A DNA stretch of 64,000 bases from Halomonas sp. GD1P12 (GTDB lineage: Bacteria > Pseudomonadota > Gammaproteobacteria > Pseudomonadales > Halomonadaceae), in assembly GCF_025725645.1 (NCBI RefSeq), contig NZ_CP107007.1, forward strand, positions 1,984,001 to 2,048,000, written 5' to 3'. Shown here one piece after another: positions 37,474 to 49,254 of this stretch. Numbering within the stretch: the first letter of the stretch is position 1; each line of letters starts with the position of its first letter. A program made the position numbers and the translations under genes. Under the pieces are notes generated by a model. That model was not told the DNA's origin and ran no database searches. It saw nothing but the letters and a program-made list of their open reading frames with translations.

Positions 37474-37746
37474 TCAGTTGACGGCGTCTTTCAACGCTTT
37501 ACCCGCCTTGAAGTTGGGCACCTTGGCAGCGCTGATCTGGATCGGCTTGCCGGTTTGCGGGTTACGGCCGGTGCGCGCGGCGCGCTCCTTGATGGCGAAC
37601 GTACCAAAGCCCACCAGTGAAACGCTCTCGCCTTTTTTGAGGCTATCGGTGACAGACTCGACCATGGCATCCAATGCGCGGGTTGCCGCTGCTTTCGGAA
37701 TATCTGCAGACGCGGCAATAGCTTCAATCAGCTCGGACTTATTCAC
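37474..37746 (-). CDS. hupB: DNA-binding protein HU-beta
   Basis: A 90-residue HU subunit that bends and compacts [23 protein letters not shown] is the usual N-terminus and [20 protein letters not shown] the DNA-embracing beta arm with its intercalating proline. It lies between lon and ppiD as in other gammaproteobacteria, which distinguishes it from the IHF-alpha gene at 45281. Confidence 0.97.
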   Translation of the reverse strand: MNKSELIEAIAASADIPKAAATRALDAMVESVTDSLKKGESVSLVGFGTFAIKERAARTGRNPQTGKPIQISAAKVPNFKAGKALKDAVN

Positions 37747-37936
37747 ACTTCACCCCTTAAATGTTTCGAAAAAATGGCTCTGAACGGCGCGGTCACCGGC
37801 GGGTACAAGCTCAAAGCATAGCTGCGTTTTATAGCAATGCCTTGAAATACCTGTCAAGCGACCCGGATACGAGCGCCCGCCCCAACGAAGGGCCCGGGCG
37901 CTCCTTATACTTGCAAGCCTCTACGGGCTCTAACGC

Positions 37937-40357
37937 TTAATGCGTACTGGCCGTGGTACTGCCGGTAAACGACGGATCGGCGTTTTTAAGCGCAGGCGCC
38001 CCCGCTACCGGCTCCTCGGCCAAGGCTACCGCTAACACGTCATCTATCCACTGTACCGGGCGAATATCAAGCGCTCCCTTGATGTTATCCGGTACCTCCT
38101 TGAGATCACGGCGGTTTTCCTCAGGGATCAGGACGGTCTTTATACCACCCCGGCGCGCTGCCAGCAATTTCTCCTTCAACCCGCCAATCGGCATCACTTC
38201 GCCGCGCAGATTGACCTCGCCGGTCATCGCCACATCGCAGCGAACCGGGCGACCGGTGTAGGCAGAGATCATCGCCGTTACCATGGCAACGCCGGCGCTG
38301 GGGCCATCTTTCGGCGTAGCGCCCTCTGGCACGTGGATGTGCAGATCTTCGCTCTCAAAGCGCTCTGCAGCGATACCAAAGGTGGCCGCCCGCGCCTTGA
38401 CCACCGTGTGCGCAGCGCTCACCGACTCCTTCATCACATCGCCAAGCGAGCCGGTCTTGTTGATCCGCCCCTTGCCCGGCGTGACCACGGATTCGATGTT
38501 GAGAATTTCGCCGCCCACTGAGGTCCAGGCAAGCCCGGTTACGCGGCCCACCTGGTCTTCCTGCTCGGCCAGGCCGTAGCTGTAGCGACGCACGCCGGCG
38601 TAGGTCTCGATGTGCTCGGCTTCGAGCGTGCGCGGCGGCTCCTTGGCGTCTTTTGACTTGCTTACCTCTGCCTCGACACGCTCACGCAACACCTTACGGC
38701 ACACCTTGGCGATCTGGCGCTCGAGCTCACGCACGCCCGCCTCGCGGGTGTAGTAGCGCACGAGTTCTAATAGCGCCTCGTCATCGAGCGCCAGCTCTTC
38801 ACTCTTCAGGCCGTTGGCCTTGAGCTGCTTGGGCAACAGATAGCGCTTGGCGATCGCGAGCTTCTCGTCTTCGGTGTAACCCGGTAGGCGAATGATCTCC
38901 ATCCGGTCCAGCAGCGGCCCGGGAATGTTCATCGAGTTCGCGGTGCAGATGAACAGCGTCTCCGAAAGATCGTAATCGAGCTCGAGATAGTGATCGCTGA
39001 AGCTGTTGTTCTGCTCCGGGTCGAGCACCTCGAGAAGCGCCGAAGACGGATCGCCACGGTGGTCCATACCGAGTTTATCGACTTCGTCGAGCAGAAACAG
39101 CGGGTTTTTCACTTCGGCGCGCGCCATGCGCTGCATCAGCTTACCCGGAAGCGAGCCGATGTAGGTGCGCCGGTGGCCGCGAATCTCGGATTCGTCGCGC
39201 ACCCCACCGAGCGCCAAACGCACGTACTTACGGTTGGTGGCCCGCGCAATCGACTGACCCAGCGAGGTCTTGCCCACCCCGGGCGGGCCGACCAGACAAA
39301 GCACCGGCCCTTTCATCTTCTTCACACGCTTTTGTACCGCCAGGTACTCGAGAATGCGCGCCTTTACCTCTTCAAGCCCGTAGTGGTCCTCGTCGAGTAC
39401 CTCCTGGGCCTTGATCAGGTCGTGCTTGACCCGGGTGCGCTTTTTCCACGGCACGGCGATCAGCCAGTCAAGATAAGAGCGCACCACCGTGGCTTCGGCG
39501 GAGTTCGAGGCCATCATCTTGAGCTTGTTGAGCTCCTGAGTGGCTTTCTCGGCGGCCTCCCTGGGCATACCGGCGTCCGCAATCGCCTTCTCGTACTTCT
39601 CGGCTTCGTTAGGCACGTCGTCGAGCTCGCCCATCTCTTTCTGGATGGCCTTCATCTGCTCGTTGAGGTAGTACTCGCGCTGGGTCTTCTCCATCTGCTC
39701 CTTGACCCGGGAGCGGATGCGCTTTTCGACCTGCAGCAGATCGATTTCGGACTCGATCAGCGCCATCAGGTGCTCGATGCGATCGCGCACGCGATCCATC
39801 TCCAAAAGCTCCTGCTTGTCGCCGATCTTGAGCGACAGGTGGGCGCAAATGGTGTCCACCAACCGGCTCGGATCCTCGATGCCGGAAAGCGAATTGAGCA
39901 CCTCGTTGGGCACCTTCTTGGAGAGCTTGACGTACTGCTCGAACTGATTAAGCAGCACGCGCACCAGCGCTTCCTGCTCGCGCGAGGTCAAGGGCTCGCT
40001 TTCTCGCGGCGTCAAATGGGCCTGGGTGTAGCCCGCCTCGTTCTCTTCGATATCGACCACGTCGGCGCGGAAACTGCCTTCGATCAGCACCTTGACGGTG
40101 CCGTCGGGCAGTTTCAAAAGCTGCATGATGTCGGCGACGGTACCCATGCGGTACAGGTCGTCGTTATCGGGCTCGTCCTGGGAGGCTTCGCGCTGGGCCA
40201 CCAGCAGGACGCGCTTGTCCGCTTCCATGGCTGCTTCCAGCGCATGGATGGATTTTTCCCGCCCCACAAACAGCGGAATCACCATTTGCGGGTATACCAC
40301 CACGTCGCGCAGCGGCAACATGGGTAAACACTGTGTCTGATCGGCGTTCTGCTGCAT
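37937..40357 (-). CDS. lon: ATP-dependent protease Lon
   Basis: An 806-residue hexameric protease that degrades damaged and regulatory proteins. N-terminal substrate-binding domain (LPMLPLRDVVVYPQMVIPLF), AAA+ module with Walker A GPPGVGKTSLGQSIA and Walker B PLFLLDEVDKLG, and a C-terminal protease domain with the catalytic Ser in PKDGPSAGVAM and the catalytic Lys further on in GGLKEKLLAARRGG. It follows clpX with a 277-base gap (40358-40634) that should contain its own promoter; I see no clear heat-shock promoter there. Confidence 0.98.
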   Translation of the reverse strand: MQQNADQTQCLPMLPLRDVVVYPQMVIPLFVGREKSIHALEAAMEADKRVLLVAQREASQDEPDNDDLYRMGTVADIMQLLKLPDGTVKVLIEGSFRADVVDIEENEAGYTQAHLTPRESEPLTSREQEALVRVLLNQFEQYVKLSKKVPNEVLNSLSGIEDPSRLVDTICAHLSLKIGDKQELLEMDRVRDRIEHLMALIESEIDLLQVEKRIRSRVKEQMEKTQREYYLNEQMKAIQKEMGELDDVPNEAEKYEKAIADAGMPREAAEKATQELNKLKMMASNSAEATVVRSYLDWLIAVPWKKRTRVKHDLIKAQEVLDEDHYGLEEVKARILEYLAVQKRVKKMKGPVLCLVGPPGVGKTSLGQSIARATNRKYVRLALGGVRDESEIRGHRRTYIGSLPGKLMQRMARAEVKNPLFLLDEVDKLGMDHRGDPSSALLEVLDPEQNNSFSDHYLELDYDLSETLFICTANSMNIPGPLLDRMEIIRLPGYTEDEKLAIAKRYLLPKQLKANGLKSEELALDDEALLELVRYYTREAGVRELERQIAKVCRKVLRERVEAEVSKSKDAKEPPRTLEAEHIETYAGVRRYSYGLAEQEDQVGRVTGLAWTSVGGEILNIESVVTPGKGRINKTGSLGDVMKESVSAAHTVVKARAATFGIAAERFESEDLHIHVPEGATPKDGPSAGVAMVTAMISAYTGRPVRCDVAMTGEVNLRGEVMPIGGLKEKLLAARRGGIKTVLIPEENRRDLKEVPDNIKGALDIRPVQWIDDVLAVALAEEPVAGAPALKNADPSFTGSTTASTH

Positions 40358-40570
40358 CGCAGACGTTCCTCAAATCGGATAGGCGCTCGATAAAGCGTTA
40401 CCACTTCAAAGCGCCCAACAATGTGGAAGACGCGGCCTGGTAACGTCAGCCGCTGGCTCGCTGAGTGATCCGGGTTCGGCCCGGCGCGGCGCACTGGTAA
40501 AGCGCCACGCGATCGGCGCTGGGTCAACCTTCGGTCAAGAACCTTGCGTCGGCAACCTTTCTACAACAAC

Positions 40571-40594
40571 AAGGGGTCGCATAGGCGACCCCTT
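40571..40594 (-). terminator. Terminator after clpX
   Basis: A 10-bp perfect stem AAGGGGTCGC / GCGACCCCTT with a 4-base loop, 40 bases after the clpX stop. On the minus strand it is followed by GTTGTTGTAG, a moderate T-rich tail. Confidence 0.65.
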
Positions 40595-40634
40595 GACGGT
40601 GGTGCAAGCAGATCCTGGATCGAACGCGGGGCGA

Positions 40635-41915
40635 TTAGCCGTCGGTTCCGTCAACGCGCTTCTCTTGCTGATTGGTGTAGATCAAAAGCGGTTGGCTTTC
40701 GCCCTCGATGACCGATTTGTCGATCACTACCTTGCTGACGTCCTCGAGCGAGGGAATCTCGTACATGGTGTCGAGCAGTACTGATTCGAGAATCGAGCGC
40801 AGGCCCCGCGCGCCGGTCTTGCGCTCCATGGCCTTGGCGGCCACGGCGCGAAGCGCCTCTTCGCGAAACTCAAGCGTCACATCTTCCATTTCGAAGAGCT
40901 TGGCGTACTGCTTGACCAGCGAGTTCTTCGGCTCGGTCAGAATCTGAATCAGCGCGTCTTCGTTAAGCTCGGTGAGCGTTGCGATGACCGGTAGACGCCC
41001 GACGAACTCGGGAATCAAACCAAACTTGACCAGATCGTCCGGCTCGACAGCGGCCAAAAGCTCGCCCACGCCCTTGGACGCTTCCTTGCTCTTCACGCTG
41101 GCGTTGAAGCCAATACCGCCCTTTTCGGAGCGGTCGCGAATGACCTTGTCGAGGCCGGCAAAGGCGCCACCTACGATAAAGAGCATATTCGCCGTGTTGA
41201 CCTGCACGAACTCCTGCTGCGGATGCTTGCGCCCGCCCTGGGGCGGAACCGACGCGGTCGTGCCTTCGATCAACTTCAAAAGCGCCTGCTGCACGCCTTC
41301 GCCGGACACGTCGCGAGTGATCGAGGGATTGTCCGACTTGCGCGAGATCTTGTCGATCTCATCGATGTAGACGATACCGCGTTCGGCTTTCTCGACGTCG
41401 TAATCACACTTTTGCAAAAGCTTTTGAATGATGTTTTCGACATCTTCACCCACGTAACCCGCTTCGGTCAGCGTGGTGGCATCGGCAATCGTGAACGGCA
41501 CGTTCAAAAGCCGCGCCATGGTTTCGGCCAAAAGCGTCTTGCCGCTACCGGTCGGGCCGATCAGCAGGATGTTGGACTTGCCAAGCTCCACATCGCTTTC
41601 GCGCACGTCGGTCTTCAACCGCTTATAGTGATTGTACACCGCAACGGAAAGCACCATTTTCGCGCGGTCTTGCCCAATGACGTAGTCATCCAGGGTGTAA
41701 CGAATTTCGCGAGGTGTAGGCAGACGCTCTTCGTCGCTCTCGGCATCGGCTTCGAGAACTTCCTCGCGAATGATGTCGTTACACAGATCGACACACTCAT
41801 CGCAGATATATACGGACGGGCCAGCAATCAGCTTACGAACTTCGTTTTGATTCTTGCCACAAAACGAGCAGTAAAGCAGTTTGCCACCTTCGTCCTTGCC
41901 TTTGCCGTCGGCCAT
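40635..41915 (-). CDS. clpX: ATP-dependent Clp protease ATP-binding subunit ClpX
   Basis: A 426-residue AAA+ unfoldase that feeds substrates to ClpP. The N-terminal four-cysteine zinc domain is [18 protein letters not shown] followed by CDECVDLC; Walker A is [15 protein letters not shown] and Walker B is [10 protein letters not shown]. The IGF loop that docks on ClpP is present in [12 protein letters not shown]. It lies 75 bases downstream of clpP. Confidence 0.98.
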   Translation of the reverse strand: MADGKGKDEGGKLLYCSFCGKNQNEVRKLIAGPSVYICDECVDLCNDIIREEVLEADAESDEERLPTPREIRYTLDDYVIGQDRAKMVLSVAVYNHYKRLKTDVRESDVELGKSNILLIGPTGSGKTLLAETMARLLNVPFTIADATTLTEAGYVGEDVENIIQKLLQKCDYDVEKAERGIVYIDEIDKISRKSDNPSITRDVSGEGVQQALLKLIEGTTASVPPQGGRKHPQQEFVQVNTANMLFIVGGAFAGLDKVIRDRSEKGGIGFNASVKSKEASKGVGELLAAVEPDDLVKFGLIPEFVGRLPVIATLTELNEDALIQILTEPKNSLVKQYAKLFEMEDVTLEFREEALRAVAAKAMERKTGARGLRSILESVLLDTMYEIPSLEDVSKVVIDKSVIEGESQPLLIYTNQQEKRVDGTDG

Positions 41916-41990
41916 TGGCGTACCCCTATCACTGCGGCGGCTTTCGCCGCCGGAAAAGCTCGTTGGAAAAGCGGAAATCCGTTTACGCTA

Positions 41991-42608
41991 TCAGGATGCA
42001 GGCCGCTTATCCAGCACTGCGTCAATCAGGCCATACTCTTGAGCCTGGTTGGCGCTCATGAAGTTGTCGCGGTCGGTATCGCGGGCGACTTTCTCGATAT
42101 CCTGGCCCGTGTGATGGGCAAGAATGTGGTTGAGTTTTTCGCGAATACCCAAAATTTCCCGCGTGTGGATCTCGATGTCAGAGGCCTGCCCCTGATAGCC
42201 GCCCAGCGGCTGGTGGATCATAACGCGTGAGTTGGGCAGACAGTAACGCTTGCCCGCGGCACCTGCGGTCAAAAGTAGCGCGCCCATGCTGGCGGCCTGA
42301 CCGATACACACGGTCGACACGTCCGGTTTGATGAACTGCATGGTGTCGTAAATCGACATTCCTGCAGTGACCGAGCCACCCGGCGAGTTGATATACAGGT
42401 GGATGTCTTTATCTGGATTTTCAGACTCCAGAAAGAGCATCTGCGCCACGACCAGGTTGGCCATGTAGTCTTCGACCGGGCCAACGAGAAAAATGACGCG
42501 CTCTTTCAAAAGCCGTGAATAAATATCGTAAGCTCGTTCCCCTTTGGCGCTTTGCTCAACCACCATGGGCACTAAACCGCCGGCGTTTTGAATATCAAAC
42601 TCACTCAT
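41991..42608 (-). CDS. clpP: ATP-dependent Clp protease proteolytic subunit ClpP
   Basis: A 205-residue serine peptidase that forms a double heptameric barrel. Catalytic Ser in [16 protein letters not shown], His in [15 protein letters not shown], and Asp in [23 protein letters not shown] sequence. ATG 42608 ([15 protein letters not shown]) has AAGGA in front; the upstream frame extension is not conserved. It stands between tig and clpX in the standard order. Confidence 0.97.
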   Translation of the reverse strand: MSEFDIQNAGGLVPMVVEQSAKGERAYDIYSRLLKERVIFLVGPVEDYMANLVVAQMLFLESENPDKDIHLYINSPGGSVTAGMSIYDTMQFIKPDVSTVCIGQAASMGALLLTAGAAGKRYCLPNSRVMIHQPLGGYQGQASDIEIHTREILGIREKLNHILAHHTGQDIEKVARDTDRDNFMSANQAQEYGLIDAVLDKRPAS

Positions 42609-42677
42609 ACGGGTGATTCCTTGCGTCCGGTAAGGGAGAGGCGCACCGGAGTGCGCCACGAGATCATTCAGGAAAGG

Positions 42678-44024
42678 TCAGGCGTTGGACTCTTCGCTCT
42701 CTTCCTCGCCCTGCTCCGCCTGCTGCTGAGCCGCGGCCAGCGCCTGCTGGTAGCTCATTTCGACATCCTTGACGTTTGCCTGCTCAAGAAGTTTGTCGAC
42801 CGCTTTCTCTTCGAGAATAGCGGATTTGACCTGCGTTTTGAGCTCGTTGTTACCCATGTAGTACTCGACCACTTCAGAGGGGTCCTGGTACTGCTCGGCC
42901 AACTCCTCGACCTTCGCCTTGATTTCGTCGTCAGAGGCGTCGAGTTCGTTGGCCTTGATGACTTCGGCAAGCAGCAGGCCGACCTGAACGCGCCCCTTGG
43001 CCTGGTCGGCGAACAATTCGTTCGGCAGCTGGCTGACGTCGAAGTCTTCGCCGAGGCCGAACTGCTGAGCGGCCTGACGCTTCATACCGTCGGTTTCCTG
43101 CTGCACCAGCGCACTGGGAACGGAAATGTCGTTGGCGTTTTTAAGCGCGTCCAGCACCTGCTGCTTGACGCGGTTATCAACCGCCTGGGACGCTTCGCGG
43201 GTCATGTTCTTCTTGATTTCGGCGCGGAATTTGGACTCGTCGCCATCTTCGACACCGAAACGCTCGAAGAACGCGGAATCGACCGCCGGAAGTTCCTGGG
43301 CGCTGACCTTATGAACCGTGACCTTGAAGGACGCTTGCTGACCGGCCAGATGTTCGGCCTGGTAATCTTCCGGGAAGGTGACGTTGAGCGTCTTCTCTTC
43401 ACCCGCCTTGGCGCCGATCAGCTGCTCTTCGAAGCCCGGAATGAAGCTGTTGGAGCCGATGACCAGCGAATGGTTCTCGGCGCTGCCGCCTTCGAACGGC
43501 TCGTCGCCCAGGTAGCCCTGAAAATCGATGGTGACCTGGTCGCCGTCTGCCGCGGCCTTGTCCACTTCCTGCCACTCAGCATTTTGCTTGCGCAGGGTTT
43601 CGATCATCTCGTCGACGTCGCTTTCGCTGACTTCAACGACCGGGCGCTCGACCTCGGTACCCTCGATCGAGTTCAGCTCGACCTGCGGGTACACTTCCAT
43701 GACCGCCACGAATTCGAAATCCTTACCCGCTTCGTTGACCTTCGGCTCGATCTGCGGGTAGCCGGCGGGGTTCAAACCCTCGTCGGTAATGGCGCGGACG
43801 TAGCGCTCGCGCATGACTTCGCCCACCACTTCGCTGCGAACGCTGTCGCCATAGCGCTGACGCACGACGTCCATCGGAACCCGGCCCTGGCGGAAACCGT
43901 TCAAGCGAACGTTTTTCGCGGTGTCTTTCAAGCGAGCGCTGACGGCCTCGTCGATGTCCGCCGCCGGTACCTGGATGGTGATGCGACGTTCGATGGGGGA
44001 GGTCGTCTCGACAGAAACTTGCAT
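42678..44024 (-). CDS. tig: Trigger factor
   Basis: A 448-residue ribosome-associated chaperone. The N-terminal ribosome-binding domain carries the signature NGFRQGRVPMDVVRQRYG (GFRxGxxP), followed by an FKBP-like isomerase domain (DGDQVTIDFQGYLGDEPFEG) and a long helical C-terminal domain. ATG 44024 (MQVSVETTSPIER) has AGAGGA in front. It opens the tig-clpP-clpX-lon series. Confidence 0.97.
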   Translation of the reverse strand: MQVSVETTSPIERRITIQVPAADIDEAVSARLKDTAKNVRLNGFRQGRVPMDVVRQRYGDSVRSEVVGEVMRERYVRAITDEGLNPAGYPQIEPKVNEAGKDFEFVAVMEVYPQVELNSIEGTEVERPVVEVSESDVDEMIETLRKQNAEWQEVDKAAADGDQVTIDFQGYLGDEPFEGGSAENHSLVIGSNSFIPGFEEQLIGAKAGEEKTLNVTFPEDYQAEHLAGQQASFKVTVHKVSAQELPAVDSAFFERFGVEDGDESKFRAEIKKNMTREASQAVDNRVKQQVLDALKNANDISVPSALVQQETDGMKRQAAQQFGLGEDFDVSQLPNELFADQAKGRVQVGLLLAEVIKANELDASDDEIKAKVEELAEQYQDPSEVVEYYMGNNELKTQVKSAILEEKAVDKLLEQANVKDVEMSYQQALAAAQQQAEQGEEESEESNA

Positions 44025-44195
44025 GAATTGTCCTCTAGCGGCTGGGCGTTGTAGTGAATATGTATCGATAGTTAAAGGGGCGATTTTAAGAACCCCGGCG
44101 CAACCTGGCAAGCGCCTGGGTGCCCACCATGTTCGCAAGATGGGGGCGCACTGCGTAATTACAAGGGAGTTTCAGTGAAATTCCGCGCTCCCTTT

Positions 44196-44564
44196 TCAGT
44201 CAGACGGTTTTCGCTGCCAGCCAAGACTGACGGCAAACAGTAAAAGTCCACAGGTGGCGGCGTGGGAGATGAACTGCTGCCAGCTTAGCCAGTCGGTCAT
44301 CAGCAAATGCCACACTCCCATAGCGGCGGTGCCAAGACCCAGCGACAACACCAGCCGTTTCAACAGCGACGGCAGGCGCTTGCGCTCCTCTTTTGAAAGC
44401 ATGCGCCAGTTGGCAATCGCCGCGCCGGCCACCAAAACGATGGCGACCAGCAATAGGGTCAAACGCGTATCGAAACCGCCGGCCACGTAGCGTGGCATCA
44501 CCGACAACATGAGCACGCACAGGCCGATCGCTACCCCTACCCGTTCACAGCGTCCCGGCTGCAT
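44196..44564 (-). CDS. Small hypothetical membrane protein
   Basis: A 122-residue protein with three or four predicted membrane spans (VAIGLCVLMLSVM, LTLLLVAIVLVAGAAIAN, LVLSLGLGTAAMGVW, ISHAATCGLLLFAVSLGW) and a basic loop KEERKRLPSLLKR. I do not recognise a family. Its ATG overlaps the stop of the MioC-like gene by one base (TGATG), so the two are cotranslated. Function unknown. Confidence 0.7.
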   Translation of the reverse strand: MQPGRCERVGVAIGLCVLMLSVMPRYVAGGFDTRLTLLLVAIVLVAGAAIANWRMLSKEERKRLPSLLKRLVLSLGLGTAAMGVWHLLMTDWLSWQQFISHAATCGLLLFAVSLGWQRKPSD

Positions 44565-45022
44565 CAGGCGACCTTGAGCGACTGCTCGTCGATCCAGGCC
44601 TCGACCCAGGGGAGCGCGGCGTCGTCCGCCATGAAGGTCTCCATGGCGTCCACTTCCAGACGCTCGCCCAGGCGTTTTGCGCCCAGATCCTCGAGCAGCG
44701 CGTCAAGCGCCCGGCCGGCACCGCAGAAGGTATCGTCATAGGAGCTATCGCCAAGCGCGATGAGCCCGTAATTGAGCTCTGTCAGCGCCGGGCTTTGATC
44801 CTTGAGCTGGCGTACGAAGGGAACGAAGTTACCCGGAAAATCGCCGCTGCCGGTAGTGGAGACGCAAAAAAGCGCCAGCGCCTGCTCCTTGACGTCCTCA
44901 ACGACCGGCTGCTCCTTGATGGCGACCGTATACCCGGCGGCTTCGAACAGCGGCTTGACCTGCTCGGCCACATCGAGCGCCCCGCCGTACATGGTACCCA
45001 CCAGAATATTGAGCTGAGGCAT
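44564..45022 (-). CDS. Flavodoxin-like protein, MioC-type
   Basis: A 152-residue FMN-binding flavodoxin domain. The phosphate loop is ILVGTMYGGALDVAEQV and the flavin-stacking loops are CVSTTGSGDFPGN and ALGDSSYDDTFCGAG. The latter form is typical of MioC and of the flavodoxin half of sulfite reductase, rather than classical FldA. MioC in E. coli is linked to biotin synthase electron supply. The gene symbol is left blank because related short flavodoxins (YqcA) are similar. Confidence 0.85.
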   Translation of the reverse strand: MPQLNILVGTMYGGALDVAEQVKPLFEAAGYTVAIKEQPVVEDVKEQALALFCVSTTGSGDFPGNFVPFVRQLKDQSPALTELNYGLIALGDSSYDDTFCGAGRALDALLEDLGAKRLGERLEVDAMETFMADDAALPWVEAWIDEQSLKVA

Positions 45023-45207
45023 TGATGAACTCCTCGGTAAGCAATTCTTGAAAAACGCTCTCGATAAACGTTCTTATAAACGATGAAAGCACGGGGCGGA
45101 CAGCATCCGACCTATACCCGATGAATTTGCTCGGATATTAACACGATTTGACCGCAAAACGCATTTCGGGCGCGTTGGCGCCCGCTCGTTGACGCAAGGC
45201 AGCGCAC

Positions 45208-45236
45208 AAAAAAGGCGCCCCCGTTAAGAGGCGCCT
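45208..45236 (-). terminator. Terminator of the pheST-ihfA operon
   Basis: A stem AGGCGCC / GGCGCCT (45213-45219 and 45230-45236) followed on the minus strand by a run of six T residues. It lies 45 bases after the ihfA stop. Confidence 0.85.
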
Positions 45237-45280
45237 GATACGGGCACGCGCGTCGCGCGCAACGACTCAGGTATGGACCT

Positions 45281-45577
45281 TCAAGCGTCGGTGAAGTGCT
45301 CGACCTGCTGCTTGAGCTTCTGGCCCGGGCGAAAGGTCACCACGCGGCGGGCGGAAATCGGGATCTCCTCGCCGGTTTTCGGGTTTCGACCCGGCCGTTC
45401 GCGCTTGTCGCGCAAATCGAAGTTGCCAAAACCGGAAAGCTTGACCTGCTCGTTTTCCCGCAGGCAGGCACGAATCTCTTCGAAAAACGTCTCTACCATG
45501 GCCTTGGCTTCGCGCTTGGACAGCGCAAGCTCAGTGTGTAGATGCTCGGCCAGCTCCGCTTTGGTCAACGCCCCCAT
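45281..45577 (-). CDS. ihfA: Integration host factor alpha subunit
   Basis: A 98-residue HU/IHF-family protein. [20 protein letters not shown] is an IHF-alpha N-terminus, and the arm [20 protein letters not shown] carries the intercalating proline and the alpha-type extension. Its position directly after pheT is the classical pheS-pheT-ihfA arrangement, which settles the assignment against HU. The gap to pheT is 56 bases. Confidence 0.96.
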   Translation of the reverse strand: MGALTKAELAEHLHTELALSKREAKAMVETFFEEIRACLRENEQVKLSGFGNFDLRDKRERPGRNPKTGEEIPISARRVVTFRPGQKLKQQVEHFTDA

Positions 45578-45633
45578 ATCGCTTCTCCTTGTCGCCCACC
45601 ATTGCCAACGATGTTGCTTGCGACCGCTACGTG

Positions 45634-48009
45634 TCAGCCGCGAAGCTGCGCATTCAACGTGGCGTTTGCCTCGGCCACGATCGAATCCACCCGCTGATTG
45701 ATTTCATCATCATTCAGCGTGCGCGATGGATGCTGCCAGGTCAAGCCCAGGGCGATACTCTTCTGCCCCGGTTCCACCCCTTTACCCGTGTAGACGTCGA
45801 AAAGCTTGAGATCCTCAAGATGATCGCCGGCCTCGCGGCTCACGCAGTCGAGAAGCGCCTGCACCGGCGTTTGCGCATCGAGACTGAAAGCCAGATCGCG
45901 GCGCACTTCCGGATAGCGGGACAGCGGCGCGAAGGCGGGAATCACGCCTTCGCTCAGTGCATCGAGGCGCACCTCGAACAGTACCGCGTCGACTTTTAAA
46001 CCAAGCTCCGCGCGCACTTTCGGGTGTAGCGTACCGATCCAGCCGGCGGGTTGATCGCCGTGGAACAGCTCGGCGCACTGGCCCGGATGTAGCGCCGGGT
46101 GCTCGCCGGGCTCGAAGCGCCAGGCGCTGTCGTCGCCCATCGCCAGAAGGCTTTCGAGATCGCCCTTGAGATCGAAGAAATCCACCGCGGTCTTGTCGCT
46201 ACTCCACCCTTCGAGCTCGCGCGGCCCGCACGCAAGCGCGCCCAGCATCGGCGCTTGGGTGAGCGAATCGAGCTCGCCCTGGAAAACCAGCCCGGTTTCG
46301 AACAGGCGTACACGGTGCTGCTGACGGTTCAGATTGTGCGAAAGCGCGCGCACCAGCCCCGGGAAAAGACTTGCACGCATGACCGACAGATCCGCCGAGA
46401 TCGGATTGGCCAGCACCGGCGAGACCGCCTCGGGCATGAGCGTCTTTTGAAGCTCCGGCGCAACGAAGCTATAGGTGATCGCCTCCTGATAGCCGCGGGC
46501 GACCATCCGGTTCTTGAGCGCTGACTGGGTCAGCCGCGCCTCGTTGGCCGAGCGCAGCGCCAAACGCGCCGCCGGGCGGCGTACCGGCAGGTTGTTGTAG
46601 CCGTGGATGCGGGCGATCTCTTCGATCAAATCCTCTTCGATGGCAATATCGAAACGCCAGCTCGGCACCGCGACCTGCCACTCGCCGTCGGCATACGAGC
46701 TTGTAAGCCCGAGACGGTCGAGAATATCGCTGACCTCGTCAACCGCGAGCTCCTTGGAGAGCGCTTGACCAAGGCGCGTCTCACGCAGCGTGATACGGCG
46801 CGCCTTGGGTAGATCCACCTCGTTTTGCGTTTCACACACGGGCCCCGCCTGACCGCCACAAATATCGATCAACAGGCGCGTAGCCCGCTCGATCGCCTGA
46901 ACGGTCAACGACGGGTCGACACCGCGCTCGAAACGGTGAGAGGCGTCGGTGTGCAGCCCGTAGGAGCGTGCCTGGCCGGCGACCGCTAGCTGGGTGAAGT
47001 AGGCGGCCTCGAGAAACAGCGTGCGCGTGGTGGCGCTGACGCCGGAGGACTCACCCCCCATGACGCCGGCCATGGCCAGCGGCCCAGAGGCGTCGGCGAT
47101 CACCAGCGTATCCGGGCGCAGCGCGATGTCCTGACCGTCGAGCAGCGTCAGTCGCTCGCCCTCTTCTGCCATACGCACCTGAATACCCTCGCTCAGGTTA
47201 TTCAGATCGAAGGCGTGAAGCGGCTGGCCGAGCTCGAGCATGACGTAGTTGGTGACGTCGACCGCCGGGTCGATGGTGCGCACGCCGCTACGGCGCAGGC
47301 GCTCGGCCATCCAGAGCGGCGTAGGCCGCGTCAGATCAATGCCGTCGATCACCCGCGATACGTAGCGCGGGCACTGCTCACCGGCACTGACGCTGACCGG
47401 AAAGCGCTGCTCGATGCTCGGCGCCACCGGCTCACAGGCAGGCGCCTGAACCGGCAGACGGTTGAGCACACCGACTTCTCGGGCCATGCCCTTGACGCTC
47501 AGACAATCGCCCCGGTTAGGCGTCAGGTCCACTTCGATGGTCGCGTCATCGAGAATCAGGTAGGCACGCACGCTGTCGCCGATTGGAGCGTCTTCCGGCA
47601 GGACGAAAATACCCTCGGAGGTCTCTTCTTCGAGGCCAAGCTCCGAGGCGGAGCAAATCATGCCGAAGGACTCGACGCCGCGAAGCTTCGCTTTCTTGAT
47701 CTTGAAGTCGCCGGGCAGCACCCCGCCGACCTGGGCGAAAGGCACACGCTGACCAACGGCCACGTTGCGCGCCCCGCACACCACCTGCACCTCACCGGTG
47801 CCGTCGTTGACGCGGCATACGTTGAGCTTATCGGCGTCCGGATGCGGCTCCTTGGCGATGACTTCGGCGACTACCACGCCTTCAAAGGCAGGGGCTACGG
47901 GCTCGACGGCGTCGACTTCGAGGCCCGCCATGGTGATCTGGTCGGCAAGCGTTTGGGTGTCCAGCTGCGGCGATACCCACTCACGCAGCCACTGTTCTGA
48001 AAATTTCAT
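45634..48009 (-). CDS. pheT: Phenylalanyl-tRNA synthetase beta subunit
   Basis: A 791-residue subunit. From the N-terminus: [20 protein letters not shown], an EMAP-like tRNA-binding domain (about 40-150), the B3/B4 editing domain, the B5 domain, and the C-terminal FDX-ACB anticodon-binding domain that starts near [18 protein letters not shown]. It follows pheS by 26 bases. Confidence 0.97.
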   Translation of the reverse strand: MKFSEQWLREWVSPQLDTQTLADQITMAGLEVDAVEPVAPAFEGVVVAEVIAKEPHPDADKLNVCRVNDGTGEVQVVCGARNVAVGQRVPFAQVGGVLPGDFKIKKAKLRGVESFGMICSASELGLEEETSEGIFVLPEDAPIGDSVRAYLILDDATIEVDLTPNRGDCLSVKGMAREVGVLNRLPVQAPACEPVAPSIEQRFPVSVSAGEQCPRYVSRVIDGIDLTRPTPLWMAERLRRSGVRTIDPAVDVTNYVMLELGQPLHAFDLNNLSEGIQVRMAEEGERLTLLDGQDIALRPDTLVIADASGPLAMAGVMGGESSGVSATTRTLFLEAAYFTQLAVAGQARSYGLHTDASHRFERGVDPSLTVQAIERATRLLIDICGGQAGPVCETQNEVDLPKARRITLRETRLGQALSKELAVDEVSDILDRLGLTSSYADGEWQVAVPSWRFDIAIEEDLIEEIARIHGYNNLPVRRPAARLALRSANEARLTQSALKNRMVARGYQEAITYSFVAPELQKTLMPEAVSPVLANPISADLSVMRASLFPGLVRALSHNLNRQQHRVRLFETGLVFQGELDSLTQAPMLGALACGPRELEGWSSDKTAVDFFDLKGDLESLLAMGDDSAWRFEPGEHPALHPGQCAELFHGDQPAGWIGTLHPKVRAELGLKVDAVLFEVRLDALSEGVIPAFAPLSRYPEVRRDLAFSLDAQTPVQALLDCVSREAGDHLEDLKLFDVYTGKGVEPGQKSIALGLTWQHPSRTLNDDEINQRVDSIVAEANATLNAQLRG

Positions 48010-48035
48010 GCTCGTTCCTGTGTCTGGCGGCGTGG

Positions 48036-49058
<1,023 letters not shown>

Positions 49059-49080
49059 TTAAACTCCGAATTAAGCGGTT

Positions 49081-49124
49081 TTCATCCAATAAGGCGTCGC
49101 CAGAACGGGACCTTATTGGATGAA
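49081..49124 (-). promoter_or_regulatory. Inverted repeat in the pheS leader
   Basis: A 14-bp perfect stem TTCATCCAATAAGG / CCTTATTGGATGAA with a 16-base loop, ending 25 bases upstream of the pheS ATG. No T-run follows in the pheS direction, so it is not a simple terminator. A 10-base direct repeat (TTTCAATAGC at 49126 and 49141, plus strand) lies next to it. It could be an operator or a leader structure; I see no Phe-rich leader peptide. Confidence 0.4.
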
Positions 49125-49167
49125 TTTTCAATAGCCAGGGTTTCAATAGCAACGATTTTTCGATGGC

Positions 49168-49202
49168 AAAAAAACAGGGGAAGAGCGGCTGCTCTTCCCC
49201 TG
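49168..49202 (-). terminator. Terminator after rplT
   Basis: A 12-bp perfect stem CAGGGGAAGAGC / GCTCTTCCCCTG with a 4-base loop, followed on the minus strand by seven T residues. It closes the thrS-infC-rpmI-rplT unit, 52 bases after the rplT stop, ahead of pheS. It could also act as an attenuator for pheST. Confidence 0.9.
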
Positions 49203-49254
49203 CATGGGTCATCGGGACATGACCCTGGTTTCAAGCCAAAGCGGGCCTAAAACC

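Noticed and set aside
37871..37903. GC-rich hairpin after lon considered as its terminator
   Set aside because: A 9-bp outer stem exists, but the inner part is imperfect and no T-run follows on the minus strand; not listed as a feature.
37474..45577. hupB and the gene at 45281 considered as duplicate HU genes
   Set aside because: The second lies directly after pheT and has IHF-alpha features, so it is ihfA, not a duplicate.
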